The notes beneath the pieces were generated by a model that was given only the letters and a program-made list of their open reading frames with translations, had not been told where the DNA came from and ran no database searches. A program made the translations under genes and the position numbers. 64,000 bases of DNA from Gnetum montanum. Taxonomy: Eukaryota; Streptophyta; Gnetopsida; Gnetales; Gnetaceae. The stretch spans positions 687,696-751,695 of the forward strand of contig MNCI01003767.1 in NCBI GenBank assembly GCA_015680685.1, in the 5' to 3' direction. This document shows, in pieces, positions 34,120 to 44,850 of the stretch. How positions within the stretch are numbered: the first letter of the stretch is position 1; every line of letters starts with the position of its first letter.

Positions 34120-35290
34120 GTGTGAAAGCGATCATGGCAATACGTCATCGTGGGTGATAGCATGCTCTATTGTAGATCCTATGATGGCATATTATTAATT
34201 TTTGTTACTAACAATGAGGCATAAATGATCGTTGATCAAGTCCACAAGGGACTATGCAGAGGCCACATAGCACACAGGGCAATGACATTGAAAATGATAC
34301 GCTTAGGCTACTATTGGCCTTACATGGAGCACGATTACATTTCCAAAGTCAAGACATGTGATGTGTGTCCATAGCATGGAAATCTAATGCATGTGCCACC
34401 CACTAAACTACATACCATGTAGATCACATGGTCATTCCAACATTAGGAGCTGGATATCATAGGGCCCATCATGCCTAAGTACTCTATAGGACATAGCTTC
34501 ATCATAACTGAAACCAAATACTTTACCAAATGGGTTGAAGCTATTCCCTTTAGGAAGACAACATCACAATAGGTTTGCAAATTCATCCTTGACAATATAG
34601 TAACCCGATTTGGCCTACCCATGATCCTTGTTGTAGACAATAAGCCACAATTTAGCAGTGTAGAGGCCAAAGCCTTCTGCAAATACCTCAGCATCAAGAA
34701 TTCCTTCTCATTTCCATCCTAACCATAGGCAAATAGCCAAGCAAAGGCCACAAACAAGGTCATCATCAATCTTCTAAAGAAGATGCTTAGTAGCAACAAA
34801 TGATGATGGCACGAGTAGCTAGTCTACACACTATGGGCCTACTACACCATGCATAGAATAGCAATAGGTAAGACGTCATATAGCCTTGTATATGAGTCTA
34901 AAGCCATTTTTCCTCTTGAATTGCAGGTCCCATCACTCCACGTGATCCTCTCGAGCTTCATTAATGAGGCTCAAAACAACAAGTTAAGAACCATTGACCT
35001 CAACTCTATAAAAGAGGAATGCATGCAAATGCTTGATCGCGTCAAATGGTACTTAGAAAAGCAAAGGTAAAAGCCTTACCATAGTTAATATTAATGCTAA
35101 ATCAAGAGGGGGAACTTGGTCCTTAAGGCCATTCATGAATCCATGAACAAATTCTCAGCCAACAAGGAAGGGCCTTTCTTGGTCACCAAGGCCTATGACA
35201 ATGGAGCATCAAGCTTGCTAATCTAGACAGCAATGAATTTGCCAATCCAATCAATCATTCGTACCTGAAGCTATACTATGCCTAGTACGC
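34120..35290 (+). pseudogene. B1 integrase
   Basis: Blocks: HKGLCRGHIAHRAM-type zinc-binding start (about 34230), MIRLGYYWPYMEHDYISKVK and TCDVCP (CxxC, about 34350), ELDIIGPIMPKYSIGHSFII (first Asp), AIPFRKTTSQ, TRFGLPMILVVDNKPQFSS (second Asp kept, Gly lost), NSQAKATNKVIINLL (the catalytic Glu position holds Lys), YTLWAYYTMHRIAIGKTSYS and LVYESKAIFPLELQVPS (34840-34950). A C-terminal GNLVLKAI and GPFLVTKAYDNGA end it near 35220. Confidence 0.85.
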
Positions 35291-35324
35291 AGTGCTACAT
35301 CAATGAGAAGGCAAGGTAAGCAAG

Positions 35325-35760
35325 TGTCCACTATGACATTAAACTGGCACAACAAGTCAACTATGACTATAAACTGGCACAAAACATCCTTGGGTTATCA
35401 CGTTAAACTAGCATCCATAACAGACTTATCTACTATGATGTTAAACTAGCACAAATAGTCCACTACGACTATAAACTGGACAAGAATGTCCTTGAGTAAT
35501 GACATTAAACTAGCATTCACAACAGACCCATATGCTATGAATTTAAACTAGCACAGCAAATCTACTATGACTATAAACTGGCACAACTCGTCCTTGCGTC
35601 ATGACATTAAACTAGCACAGCATCCACCATTTGCTACGATGTTAAACTAGCACACATAGTCGACTAGGACTATAAACTAGCACATCATGGTCTACTAGGA
35701 CCTTAAACTAGCATAGCATGTGGTCTATTAGGACCTTAAACTAGGTTCAAAATTTAGCAC
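35325..35760 (+). repeat. Array 2 of the TTAAACTAGCAC repeat (B1)
   Basis: About twelve units, 30-50 bp apart. Two forms alternate: TGACTATAAACTGGCACAA and ATG(A/T)(C/T)(A/G)TTAAACTAGCA(C/T), usually preceded by CTA(C/T)(T/G)A. It starts directly behind the integrase end. The core is that of array 1 at 25875-26250, so B1 carries the same repeat family on both sides of its middle section. Confidence 0.82.
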
Positions 35761-35764
35761 ACAC

Positions 35765-36845
35765 AGCTCAACATGCACAGTTCTATGAACAAATGAGCAT
35801 GAATACTTCCAATCCTTCATCATCTGCCCACACCTCACAAGTAAGGCAGGGTGGGACATTGTAGTTCCAGAATGGAGTCCATATCATCAAGAAAAAACGT
35901 CTCAGACATTTACAACTTACCACCCTTAGAATTTTTCTAATCCTTTGGAGATGCCCTCAGGCATTTTGCTGATCTTTCAGAGCTACTACCATCATCGCTA
36001 GTAATATTTCCCCTAGGCCACACCAATAGCCTTGTTGACCTTGGGTATTTCATTATTGGTTGGAGCTCTCACCATCAACACCACCCATTAGAGCCCCAAC
36101 AATACTATGGCCCAGCCACAGAACTGCCATCCTCTAGCCCTCACCATTTCCTAAGCTTGGAAGTACATCCAATAGCTTGGCTTCCTACCATTTTGCCAAA
36201 TTTCCAAGCTCCTGTCCTTGGTGTGGAGCCTCGAGCACTTGCATCGACATCACCTCTAGCCACTTTGCCAACCTCCCTTGGGTGCTCACTTTTAGTGTAG
36301 TTTCTAGAGCTTTTGCAGCCTTTTGGCTCTGACACTTGCATTGGCATTCCTGCTTTAGCACTACAAGCTCTTACAACTGGCCCAGCACTCATGACACTTG
36401 CAATGCCATTGCAACTACCAATTTGCTCTCATTTCATATGTTGTGTGGTTATTTTCTTATCTTCTCCATGTTTTGTTTGTAGGATGAAGCCCCATAGGTG
36501 GTCATTCAGAAGCATGTTTCATCACAACAGTAAGACACCACATTGCTCTAATGTGCCTGGTTACACTTGCCAAGCCACTCAAGAGTACACATCCCTACTA
36601 CCCTACTATTACCCCACTTGCATTTCCCCCTTTACCTTACATTTTCCCAACTTTCTTGCTAGATTCTCTAATGCACATGGAATCCTTCTTTCAGTCAACC
36701 ATAGAACCCATGATGGACCTAATGCAACTCATCCCATGGAAAGCCTCTATGGACTGATCAAGGCCCAAGAAAATGTTACACAACTTATCCCAAGGAGGAA
36801 ACACTTGTTCTACAGATGTGATGTGATTGCCTCTAAGTAAATCCT
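35765..36845 (+). pseudogene. B1 3' reading frame, unknown
   Basis: A plus frame, open apart from one TAG, runs from about 36050 (EPQQYYGPATELPSSSPHHF; LEVHPIAWLPTILPNFQAPV; LGVEPRALASTSPLATLPTS) into the 175-codon stretch 36313-36840. It is rich in Pro, Leu and Ser. TCTTATCTTCTCCATGTTTTGTTTGTAG (ending 36482) looks like a splice acceptor, so the part after it may be a separate exon. No family recognised. Position after integrase is where some Tat elements carry extra frames. Confidence 0.35.
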
Positions 36846-37356
36846 GTTGAGTGGCACACAATCCACTTGATGATAAGCATTTTGTAGCTAGCATTTTGAA
36901 AAAAAAGGGATAAAACATGTCCCCAGGAAAAATCTAACAAACCTGCAATTTCGTAATTGATCCAACCCTGAATTCACATTGACCTTCTCATAAGAACTTT
37001 AACAAGAGGCCAACATGTCAAGGGTAAGCCATTCTGGTACTATGAGCAATATCTCTCTCACAAGCACTCCAACAAGAGGTCATCGTTTGGGTGACAAGCC
37101 ACCCTGGTTCCATGATCATGATCAACCGTGTTAACTCTACATCTTGTAGCATGATACACCATTTGCATATCATGCCTCCTTTACTATCCCAAGCCAATTC
37201 CCTACATCCATCACCTTCAGCATATTATTTCCCTTAGCACTCTTGAGCACGGTAAAGTGCCCTCCGATTAGGTACTAATGAACAAGGTTGGTGCCATGCC
37301 TTCTATGGTGTTTCAGGTTCTTTGTCGACATCTCTTGGACCACTCCTCTAGATGTC
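36846..37356 (+). other. B1 non-coding region before 3' LTR
   Basis: Two related pieces (about 36980-37050 and 37055-37120) share CTCA(T/C)AAG(A/C)AC(T/T)(T/C)(T/C)AACAAGAGG and GCCA(T/C)(T/C)CTGGT(A/T)C(T/C)ATGA, an old short duplication of about 75 bp. No coding content. Confidence 0.5.
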
Positions 37357-37372
37357 AACAAAGAGGGACCAA
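37357..37372 (+). promoter_or_regulatory. B1 polypurine tract
   Basis: CAACAAAGAGGGACCAA lies directly before TGAAACACC, the LTR start, and fits a plus-strand primer tract interrupted by two C residues. Confidence 0.6.
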
Positions 37373-37896
37373 TGAAACACCATCAATTTCAGGCCATAGC
37401 ACCTTGACTAAAAATTTTCCTAAGTGTCAACATGAGGTAAAGTTTTTCTAAGTGTTTTTCCTATGATCCCATTGCTAGGGCTATGCTCTAGAGCATAGCC
37501 AACCTAGCATGCAACACAAAACCAGGTTTGCAAAATTTTCTAAGTGTCAACAACAGTCGCAGAAATTATTCTAAGTGTTCTGCTATGCTTCCATTCCTCC
37601 TGCTACACTCTTGAGCATAGTAAGCATAGCAGCACTCCAATGGCCATTTTGCATGAGTGTCAAGCTAGCTCAGAATGGAAGTAGTTTGGAAAATTTTCTA
37701 ACTCCTGAGGTTACCCCTCCTACTATGCTCTAGAGCGTAGCTAATGTAGCAAGAACAAAGGTTGCAATTTTTATCAAACTTCTCTAAGTGTTCATGCTAT
37801 GCCCTATCCCATCTTGCTATGCTCATGAGCGTAGCAAGCATAGCAATGCTAAACTTTAGTTTTTTTTTTGTAGAATTTTCCTAACTATTAAGCTAC
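37373..37896 (+). mobile_element. B1 3' LTR, left part
   Basis: TGAAACACCATCAATTTCAG aligns with the 5' LTR start at 19751, and the alignment runs to AACTATTAAGCTAC at 37896 (5' LTR counterpart near 20292). There A1 begins. The LTR resumes at 58858. Confidence 0.88.
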
Positions 37897-38717
37897 TGAT
37901 GAACCACGATATCCCGTACGCAATATCATGTACGTGATATTACATCCACCACACAATATCATGTACGTGATATCGCATCCTGCCTCATCTTCTATAACTA
38001 ATAGGTGGCACCCTTGGTTCCCATACATTAGATTTAGACCCTTAGCTAGACTCCTGCAATTTTATCATTCCAAAGTTAGAATTATTTCTTTGTGCCAGTA
38101 GTAGGAGTCATAAAGTGAACGAATCTTTATTTGAGCAATTTGTACCTAAGCACAATTTTGTGTACAGCAATAAAGATGAACTTTATGATAAACCTTGTAG
38201 CATACATATTAAGCTAATTAGTAACTAATTATTTTTTAATTCATTCCTAGTTAATTAATATCTCTCTCAACCTTCAACCCCCTTAGTTAAATACACTTAG
38301 TACGACTGCTTCGAGCATGCATGTAGCGCTTGGTAACCCAGTAACGATTAGCGTTCTGTAATCCTAGTAGTGTTGCACTAGTTTAGGATGTGTAAGACAA
38401 TTGGAAACGGATACTGGTGTTAGAAACATTTAGAAACTAGTTAATGAATAGTTAATGTAAGTTAGACACTTAGTTCTCTCCCCCTCTCCTTTATTAGTAG
38501 AAGACATAAAAAATAAAAAAGCTATAAAAATCATATACCTCAAGCTAACTTAACCATACAACCATGACAATACAAGTAAGTTTGGGAAGATAAAAATTAA
38601 TTAACCCTGAGTGTTCCATTAAGGCGCATAAGCACTTGGTCCTTGGAGTTCAACCGAATCATGCGTGAAACGCTCGTATTCATATGGTTGAGTATAGGGG
38701 TACCTCGTAATTCATCA
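37897..38717 (+). mobile_element. A1 5' LTR
   Basis: It starts TGATGAACCACG and ends AATTCATCA (terminal TGATGA/TCATCA inverted repeat), 821 bp. U3 begins with four decayed copies of the GATATCGCGTACGCGATATC-type palindrome (37905-37980). A TATA-like CTATAACTAATAGG lies at 37991. AATAAAG (38168) is a possible poly(A) signal. The primer site follows at once. Confidence 0.88.
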
Positions 38718-38718
38718 T

Positions 38719-38738
38719 TGGCGTCGTTGCTGGGGACT
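38719..38738 (+). promoter_or_regulatory. A1 primer-binding site, tRNA-Asp type
   Basis: TGGCGTCGTTGCTGGGGACT follows the LTR end after one base. Athila and many Tat elements use TGGCGCCGTTGCCGGGGA; two C-to-T changes separate the two. Confidence 0.78.
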
Positions 38739-38859
38739 TAGTTGTTTGTGCACTACATAGAACATAGGAAATCATTCATATCATTGGAATGTTAGAACGA
38801 ACCCTTAGGGTTAATCAAAGAAAGACGAGACAACAATACATTGCACACCGAACAAGATA

Positions 38860-39722
38860 AGATGTCTTCTTCTTCACATAAGAGCACTTCACTACCTAGG
38901 ACTAACGGAAGAGGAAGTTGGCATAATACACATAACCATGATCTCCCAGTTCCTCAATAGTTTCATGTGGTATATACTCATCCTAATGAGTATGTGCCCA
39001 ATTTCACCTTTATTCTCCACCAAGATGAACAACTGTGTTGGAGAGACTTGGAGGGTAATATAGTATTTCCTCCAGACTGATCAGTTCCTGACATGCTCCT
39101 TCATGCTCTCACATGAATAGGCATGCTGCTTTTATANATCCTTCATGCTCTCACATGAATAGGCATGCTGCTTTTATATGCAGAATACATTGCATGCGAT
39201 CATGACTCAAGAGACTATCATCCCAGAGAAGAGCAACGTCAAAGGGACTTGCAATAGGAGAGATACCATACATCTTTGAAGAGTAAATGGCCCCATGACA
39301 CTCTGCACATTTTGAGCGAAATTGAGGATGGTGAACCTACCTCAATAGGTTTTCCACAAAATGATTTTCCTCCTCCTAATATTGGTTAGGGGGTGGTGTA
39401 TCAGAACCTCCACTCCACTATTCACAACCCTGGTTCGGATACCCACGAACACGAAGTGTTCAACGAAGGAACATGAACACACGATAAGGGTGGATGTTTT
39501 GATCGTGATCATGATCAAGGCTGAGACCAACAAAGAGAAGGTAGAAAACACTGTCATGGTGATGGTTCTCCTTCTTCTTCACCTTCATCATCATCTTCAC
39601 CCTCTACTTCAGTGTCCAGACGTAGCAATAGGGAAAGCAATCATGAAGATAAGGGAAAATGAAGTGAAAGTCATCAACGAGATAATCGAGAACAAGCACG
39701 AGGGCACTCTAAAGAATCAAGG
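38860..39722 (+). pseudogene. A1 gag, N-terminal part
   Basis: The frame reads VVYTHPNEYVPNFTFILHQD, EQLCWRDLEGNIVFPPD, and further ILSEIEDGEPTSIGFPQNDF and a Ser-rich GDGSPSSSPSS stretch. It aligns with N2's intact frame at 52646-53416 (TITYTHPNEYTPDYIFTLHQ, DEQLHWRDLFGNIVLPPDQS, DGDGSPSSSPSS). Stops and shifts are present. It ends at ESR, where N1 begins, and resumes at 45696. The plus frame at 39361-39735 is a shadow of it. Confidence 0.75.
39097..39178 (+). other. Single-N join with duplicated flanks (A1 gag)
   Basis: N at 39137 separates two identical 40-bp copies (39097-39136 and 39139-39178). I read it as two overlapping contig ends placed side by side. Confidence 0.8.
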
Positions 39723-40609
39723 TGATGAGTGGTGAAATACCCCTACACTCAACCATATGAATACAAGTGTTACACACGTGATCCAGTCGAATTCCACAGA
39801 CGGACTAGTTGTGGCATCTAGATAGTTAGCCTTAGGTTGCAGTTCACTATCTTCCCACCTGGACTAGTATCAGCTTTGTCACGTATGGTTTAGTCCAGAG
39901 TGAGGTGTAAGATGTGTTTTCTAACCTAATGCTCCTCTTGAAGGCAATGGAAAGTAATATTCACTAATCTAGAAGAGAGAGAGTGAGAGGATCTAGCCTA
40001 AGTGCGATGAGCATCCGTTCCTTGATTATCCGTACATATCTTGGACTTCGTGCATGACTACCACTGGGATTACCAAGTGCAAATCCTACGTACGCTACTG
40101 GGTTACCAAGTAGTCACACTTAAATGCTCGCAATCAAGTCGTACTCATTCTGCGTTTTAACCTGATTTTAAGGGTAAGAGAGATTAACTAGGAAAGTAGT
40201 AAATAACAATTAATTAAATAATTAAACTAAGTGAATGATGCAATGATGAAGTAATATCGATCTTTATTTCTGGTCATGTGCATGTCCAAGTACGTCACAC
40301 TCGAATAAAGGATGTCATACAATTACATTCACCACATTGCGGGCATACACTAGGAAATAATTCTAACTGTAAGAAGGAAAAACTACAATAGTTCAGGTAA
40401 GGGACTAAAAACTAGATTCAGAAACAAGAGAGAGCCACCTATTATTTATAGAACTGGCAATGTACGTGATATCGCAAGGAAAGACGTGATATCGCGTATG
40501 CAATATCGCGTACGCGATATTGCGTCGACTGTGAAATCAAGGATGCAATATCGCGGGTGCGATATCATCGATGCGTTATCACGGCTGTCAGCAAATTCAT
40601 GACTCATCA
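39723..40609 (-). mobile_element. N1 3' LTR
   Basis: On the plus strand it runs from TGATGAGTGG to GACTCATCA, 887 bp. Near its right end are palindromes of the GATATCGCGTACGCGATATC type (40464-40580), with TATTTATAG (40442-40450; minus-strand CTATAAATA) next to them. CATACCCCCATGACTGAATG follows and is, on the minus strand, the purine tract before U3. Confidence 0.87.
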
Positions 40610-40689
40610 TACCCCCATGACTGAATGAAAACTCATCCTTGAGTTAAAGTGAGAACAAGCTCCATTGATTACATAGTGGATAGGTATGG

Positions 40690-41505
40690 GATTATTGACT
40701 AGCTAGAGTGGATTCATTCCGTAGTGTGGAGTTAGAACAAAATTGAGACACAACACGAAAGAAAATCCTATGATTACAAAATTGGATGGAACTCATGTAG
40801 TTCCTAGTGGTGGTGGCTCCTCCATGGGTTTCTTTCCTTTTTCTTGCGCTCCAGGTCTTGTAAGGCCTTAAGTGCCTTAGCATGCGCGTAAGTTTAAGCT
40901 TGTGCCACAGAGGCACCCTAGTCATCCTTCTCTTTTTCTTCCATCACCCTTTTATTCTCTATCAACAGTTTATTAAGTTTCTCAGTTCTAAAAGTGTCCA
41001 GCTAGTTCTGAGCAACCTTTGGCCTTGTATTCGGAAGGTTTAATACTTCCCAAATGGCTTGAACAGAGAAATCAATAGTCACACCACAATTATTAACCAT
41101 GGTGCCTTCTTCTTTATTGTGCCAAAATTGGTACATTTCCCCTAAGTACCAGGCACCACTTTTAGAGGGGGTAGGCCATAATGGGGATCCTTTGAGGTGA
41201 TCCCTAATGGCCTCCAGAGCAAATTCTTTGAAATGTCCAAAGTTCAATTCCACAATCACCACAGTGAATGTGGACTTTTCATGGATGGCCTAAATGCAAT
41301 CTTGGGACAACGTGAGATGTTGTCCCTGTTCAGGCACTGCAGTAGCTCCTCCTTCTGCCTACCCAGATCATCTGGTAGGAGGATCTTCTTGATGAATGCT
41401 GAATGATTGTTCCTTCTGTTCTGCATGTTGTCTGACAGGATCTTATCTTCCACCTCTTCGAGATCATTTGTTTCCACCTTAAGAAGGACCTTCCTGTTGT
41501 CCATG
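40690..41505 (-). pseudogene. N1 third reading frame (ORF3)
   Basis: Minus-strand start ATGGACAACAGG at 41504: MDNRKVLLKVETNDLEEVED, QNRRNNHSAFIKKILLPDDL, GRQKEELLQCLNRDNISRCP. After a shift near 41260 it continues VELNFGHFKEFALEAIRDHL, KGSPLWPTPSKSGAWYLGEM, YQFWHNKEEGTMVNNCGVTI, DFSVQAIWEVLNLPNTRPK, then a Lys/Glu-rich stretch and ETHGGATTTRN. About 240 residues before decay. GTGTGATTGTAG just upstream (near 41522) could be a splice acceptor. Homologous to C0's frame at 12000-12480, hence a real element gene. No membrane segment or known domain; function unknown. It occupies the env-like position of Athila. Confidence 0.68.
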
Positions 41506-41985
41506 TTTCAAGGCCATCTACAATCACACGGGGTCAAGCATTAGTAAGGTTGTTTTTAAAGTTAGGTTATACCTTACTACTTGCCTTAATTAATGATCTT
41601 ATGTTATCACGTGTGATATTGCCCAAAAAACTGTAATAATGAGTCTTGTGACTTAGGTGGTTTCCAATTTTAGCTTCCTAGTATACCTAGGGATTGAATG
41701 ATTTTTAGGCATAATTATTCTAAGTGTTATATTTAATTATCCTAGATGATGTCCTTTGGGCAATGATAAATTCAAAAATTCTAAAAATGTTAGGTGCTTT
41801 TCAGCAAATTTCCCTCCCCCACGACTAAGCTGAACACTTTGGGTTCAAGTAGGTTTAGACAAAATTAAAATCGGAGTACCAGCAAGCGAGATATAGTTAG
41901 AAAAGCAAGGGTAACTCAATCACAAGTCATAGAGAAAAAATTCGAAAACTCCCATGTGTGAATGGCAAAAATGATGCTAAGTGTT
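41506..41985 (-). other. N1 leader or intron between internal promoter and ORF3
   Basis: AT-rich and non-coding. On the minus strand it runs from the TATA-like box to the TTGTAG acceptor in front of ORF3, so it may be the 5' untranslated region with an intron. Confidence 0.35.
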
Positions 41986-41989
41986 GTGG

Positions 41990-42112
41990 GGGGTCACCTA
42001 TTTATAGGTTGCCAGGATGCGATATCGCATACGGTACATTGCGTACGCGATATCACGTCGGCCACGATATCGCGTACATGATATCACAGCCCTAGTGACA
42101 TTCGGCACCACA
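41990..42112 (-). promoter_or_regulatory. N1 internal promoter-like block ahead of ORF3
   Basis: The minus strand has ATATCACG, GATATCGTGGCC, GATATCGCGTACGCAATG and ATGCGATATCGCATCC (42016-42090) followed by CCTATAAATAGG (41998-42009). It is the palindrome-TATA arrangement of the U3 in this family, but lies 1.4 kb inside the 3' LTR and has no LTR termini. C0 has the equivalent at 12481-13135. Confidence 0.5.
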
Positions 42113-43540
42113 ATAAAATATCAAATTTTTGAAGCTTTTTTTTTTTGAAATCAACAATGTAACTGACGACATTGGGCTATTGTCAAGGGGTTCTCAAGTA
42201 ATTAGATGGTTTTGAAGGCACAAATAATGATCTATAGGTGTAACTGATCAATGAAACCTTGGGTAGTAAGAAAAAGGTTACGTGATGGGTCATGGGAACA
42301 CTGAAATTCATAGGGGTAATAGTAAGGAAAGAATTTTATGAAAAAATAAGCTGAGGATAAGAAATGGTGTGTGTGAGCTATGTCATAAGTGAAGATTACA
42401 AAAGATTACACAAGCGGGTCCTCCCCAAAGCAGGTTCCAACCTATAATGCCCTTGTGTAACCACACTTAAAGTTTCCATGGGCACTAGAAGGGTTAAATG
42501 TAATCTGCACTAACTCCACAAAACACACACATGTAAATATCATCGAAATGAGGTAAGAATTCTACGTTACACATGACACGAGCTACAATTATATGAACAG
42601 TGAGATGAGAAGAACTATAGAAGGGATTGTAGAGATTGGGACATGAGGTAACTGACCCAGGGTGTAGTGAATCCTACATGTAAAGCATGATTAACGTGTC
42701 ATTAACCCATCGTTCCAAGATCAAGACCAAGTCCATTCCTCTAATCAGTGACAACGCATTGTTTCATCCCATGATGAGCAACTATGAGAGTACCATAACA
42801 ACAAGGCATACAATCACTTGGCATTTTGTTCAAGGGAGGAGTAATTTTTGTTTTGTGGCACTTTTCTTTTCATTTTCTTTTCTCTTTCTTTTTTTTTTTT
42901 TTTGAATACTAAATCTAGAGAAGCCACCAACCTTCAGGCATGGGTGCATGTCTTTCCAATGGGACTCCCTAGAACAGCATTGGATTTTTGGAGTGCCCTT
43001 TTGATTCCTCTTACTCCCATTTTTCGTTAAATCTACAAGGATCTTAGTACACTTATGTTGCATGATAACACCCATAGTTATCACCAAAGAGAATCTACAA
43101 ATTCCCTTGATGTCACACCCTAATCATTCCCTCTTGGTCCATCCTTCTTCATTTTGGGTACAATGAACACAAAATTAATTTTAAGTTTTAAGAATGTCAA
43201 AAATATCACTGTACCCTTGAATAGAACCTCTTATTTGTAGAATGGATGAGTGGGTGTAATGGGCTCACTATCCAAATAATTTCTCACTCTAAACTTAATA
43301 ACATAGAATACACCTCAACCAACGATCCACATGTGTTTTATTCATAGACGAGATTACTTACAAAAAATGTAAAAGGAAAAAAAGACAAAAAGGTAAAAAG
43401 ATAAAACAAGAAATTGAAAAAATGAAAAACTGGAAAATAAAAATTGAAAAATTAAAGAAAAATAAAAAAATGGTTATTAATCCTACTTGTTATTAGGATG
43501 GGGAATATCCCACATAACTAATCGGTTGAGGATGGCAAGG
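42113..43540 (-). other. N1 non-coding region 3' of gag
   Basis: Carries the family mark GGGTCCTCCCCAAAGCAGG (42418-42436). A T13-rich tract stands near 42890. Protein-like frames here are low-complexity shadows. Confidence 0.55.
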
Positions 43541-43544
43541 ATTA

Positions 43545-44820
43545 ATAAATGGAAGATAAGGATTAATCGGTGGAACATAAATATTGGGGCCCAGTCATAC
43601 TTACCCCATCAAGGTTCACACACTTGATTATAATGAGCATAGTGGGGCAATTTATATGATGTAGTTCCCAGATAACGAGTTGACCCACTATGATATTTGG
43701 GACCGTTAGATGGTATGCAAGGATTGGGATGTTGCCCTCCATGCCTGTGTTCATTGGACCGTGTGGTTGTTGGAGTGTGAGATGGTGGCCCTGATGAAGT
43801 TACATGAGGCGTTGGGTTTGAAGATAAGGGTACACCACAGTGTTGGACTTGTGTTCAGTCAGAGGATGCATTCACCTCAGAATTGTGTTATCCTTTCCTA
43901 GGGTCATTTCTAAAGAAGGGACGCCTTTGATGTTGCTGAGGTCTCTCATTGTTATTGGAAGTAGTAGCACAAGTAATTTTTGGTGGTTGTTGCTGTGGTG
44001 CAGACACCTTAGGAATAGTTGGTGGTGATGTAGAAGGAGGGAAAAATGAGAATGTTGAAAGTTAGCAGGAGTATAGGGTGCACAAGGTGGTGGTTGTGTT
44101 AAAGGCATGGGTTGATAGTATTGAGGAGAATGGTATTATGGTGAGATAAAGTGTGTTGGCCCAGTTGGAAAAACAAGATGTTGAACAAGATAAGCATTTG
44201 GGTTCGAATGATACAAAGGGTGTCTCTAGTTTAGTGGTGGTCTCCCCCACAACTGGGATTGTTGCCACTATGATCGAACACAGTATCTTTGTATGAACTC
44301 TGGATGTAACATGTCTCCCCAATGCTCATGTATGAACACAAATTCCATGTGCAAGCATTGTAGAAGGCTTGTAAATGTTGATGCAGATCTAAGTCATAGC
44401 CTCCTGAAAAATTAGGAAAGTTGTTTAAATCAAGCCTGGGTAGACAGCTCTCTTTACGATGCCTACGTTAGATTTGAATGACCTCTTGTATTTGCATTAA
44501 GCTTGTAGTGGCCAATAGGGGTTCATCATCATTGGGTAAGTTATGCTTTCATGTATTGAGATGACGTTGCTTTCGTTCATGTTTATAAGAAACCCCCACT
44601 TCAGGTTGTGTACTCCAATCTTCATCATCATACAATTCATTGGTTCTTCAATGAACTTCCTCACTAAGTGTGGCATTATCATGATCTTGTAGGAGAAGCA
44701 TTGTTGTGAAGTTGTGTGTGAATTTATATGTGACTTCCTTTTTTTTTATAATTATTCCTTTCTAAAAGATATATCATTAATTCCTTTACAGTGATCTTGT
44801 ATGATATAACTAATCTAGAT
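43545..44820 (-). pseudogene. N1 gag, shortened
   Basis: Minus-strand blocks: DDEPLLATTSLMQIQEV, RRHRKESCLPRLDLNNFPNF, SGGYDLDLHQHLQAFYNACT (about 44420-44340), matching A1's HEEPLLATRN, RHQKDSRIKRLDMNNIPRYE and GGYNADPQNHLQAFHNACAL. Then the capsid core is missing and a Pro/Gln/His-rich stretch (YHSPQYYQPM, QPPPCAPYTPANFQHSH) follows, as in the C-terminal linker of the relatives. No protease or RT comes after it. Confidence 0.65.
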
Positions 44821-44830
44821 AACTAGCACT

Positions 44831-44850
44831 GTCCTCAGCAATGGCGCCAA
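44831..44850 (-). promoter_or_regulatory. N1 primer-binding site, tRNA-Asp type
   Basis: The minus strand reads TTGGCGCCATTGCTGAGGAC directly after the LTR end, close to the Athila site TGGCGCCGTTGCCGGGGA. Confidence 0.75.

Noticed and set aside
36141-36392. 83-codon minus-strand frame
   Set aside because: Opposite a longer plus-strand frame; no recognisable pattern.
39361-39735. 124-codon plus-strand frame
   Set aside because: Overlaps A1 gag in another frame and runs into the N1 LTR; composition is that of a shadow.
40690-41505. Envelope glycoprotein in N1
   Set aside because: Position fits, but there is no signal peptide, transmembrane segment or Cys/glycosylation pattern, so only a third frame of unknown role is claimed.
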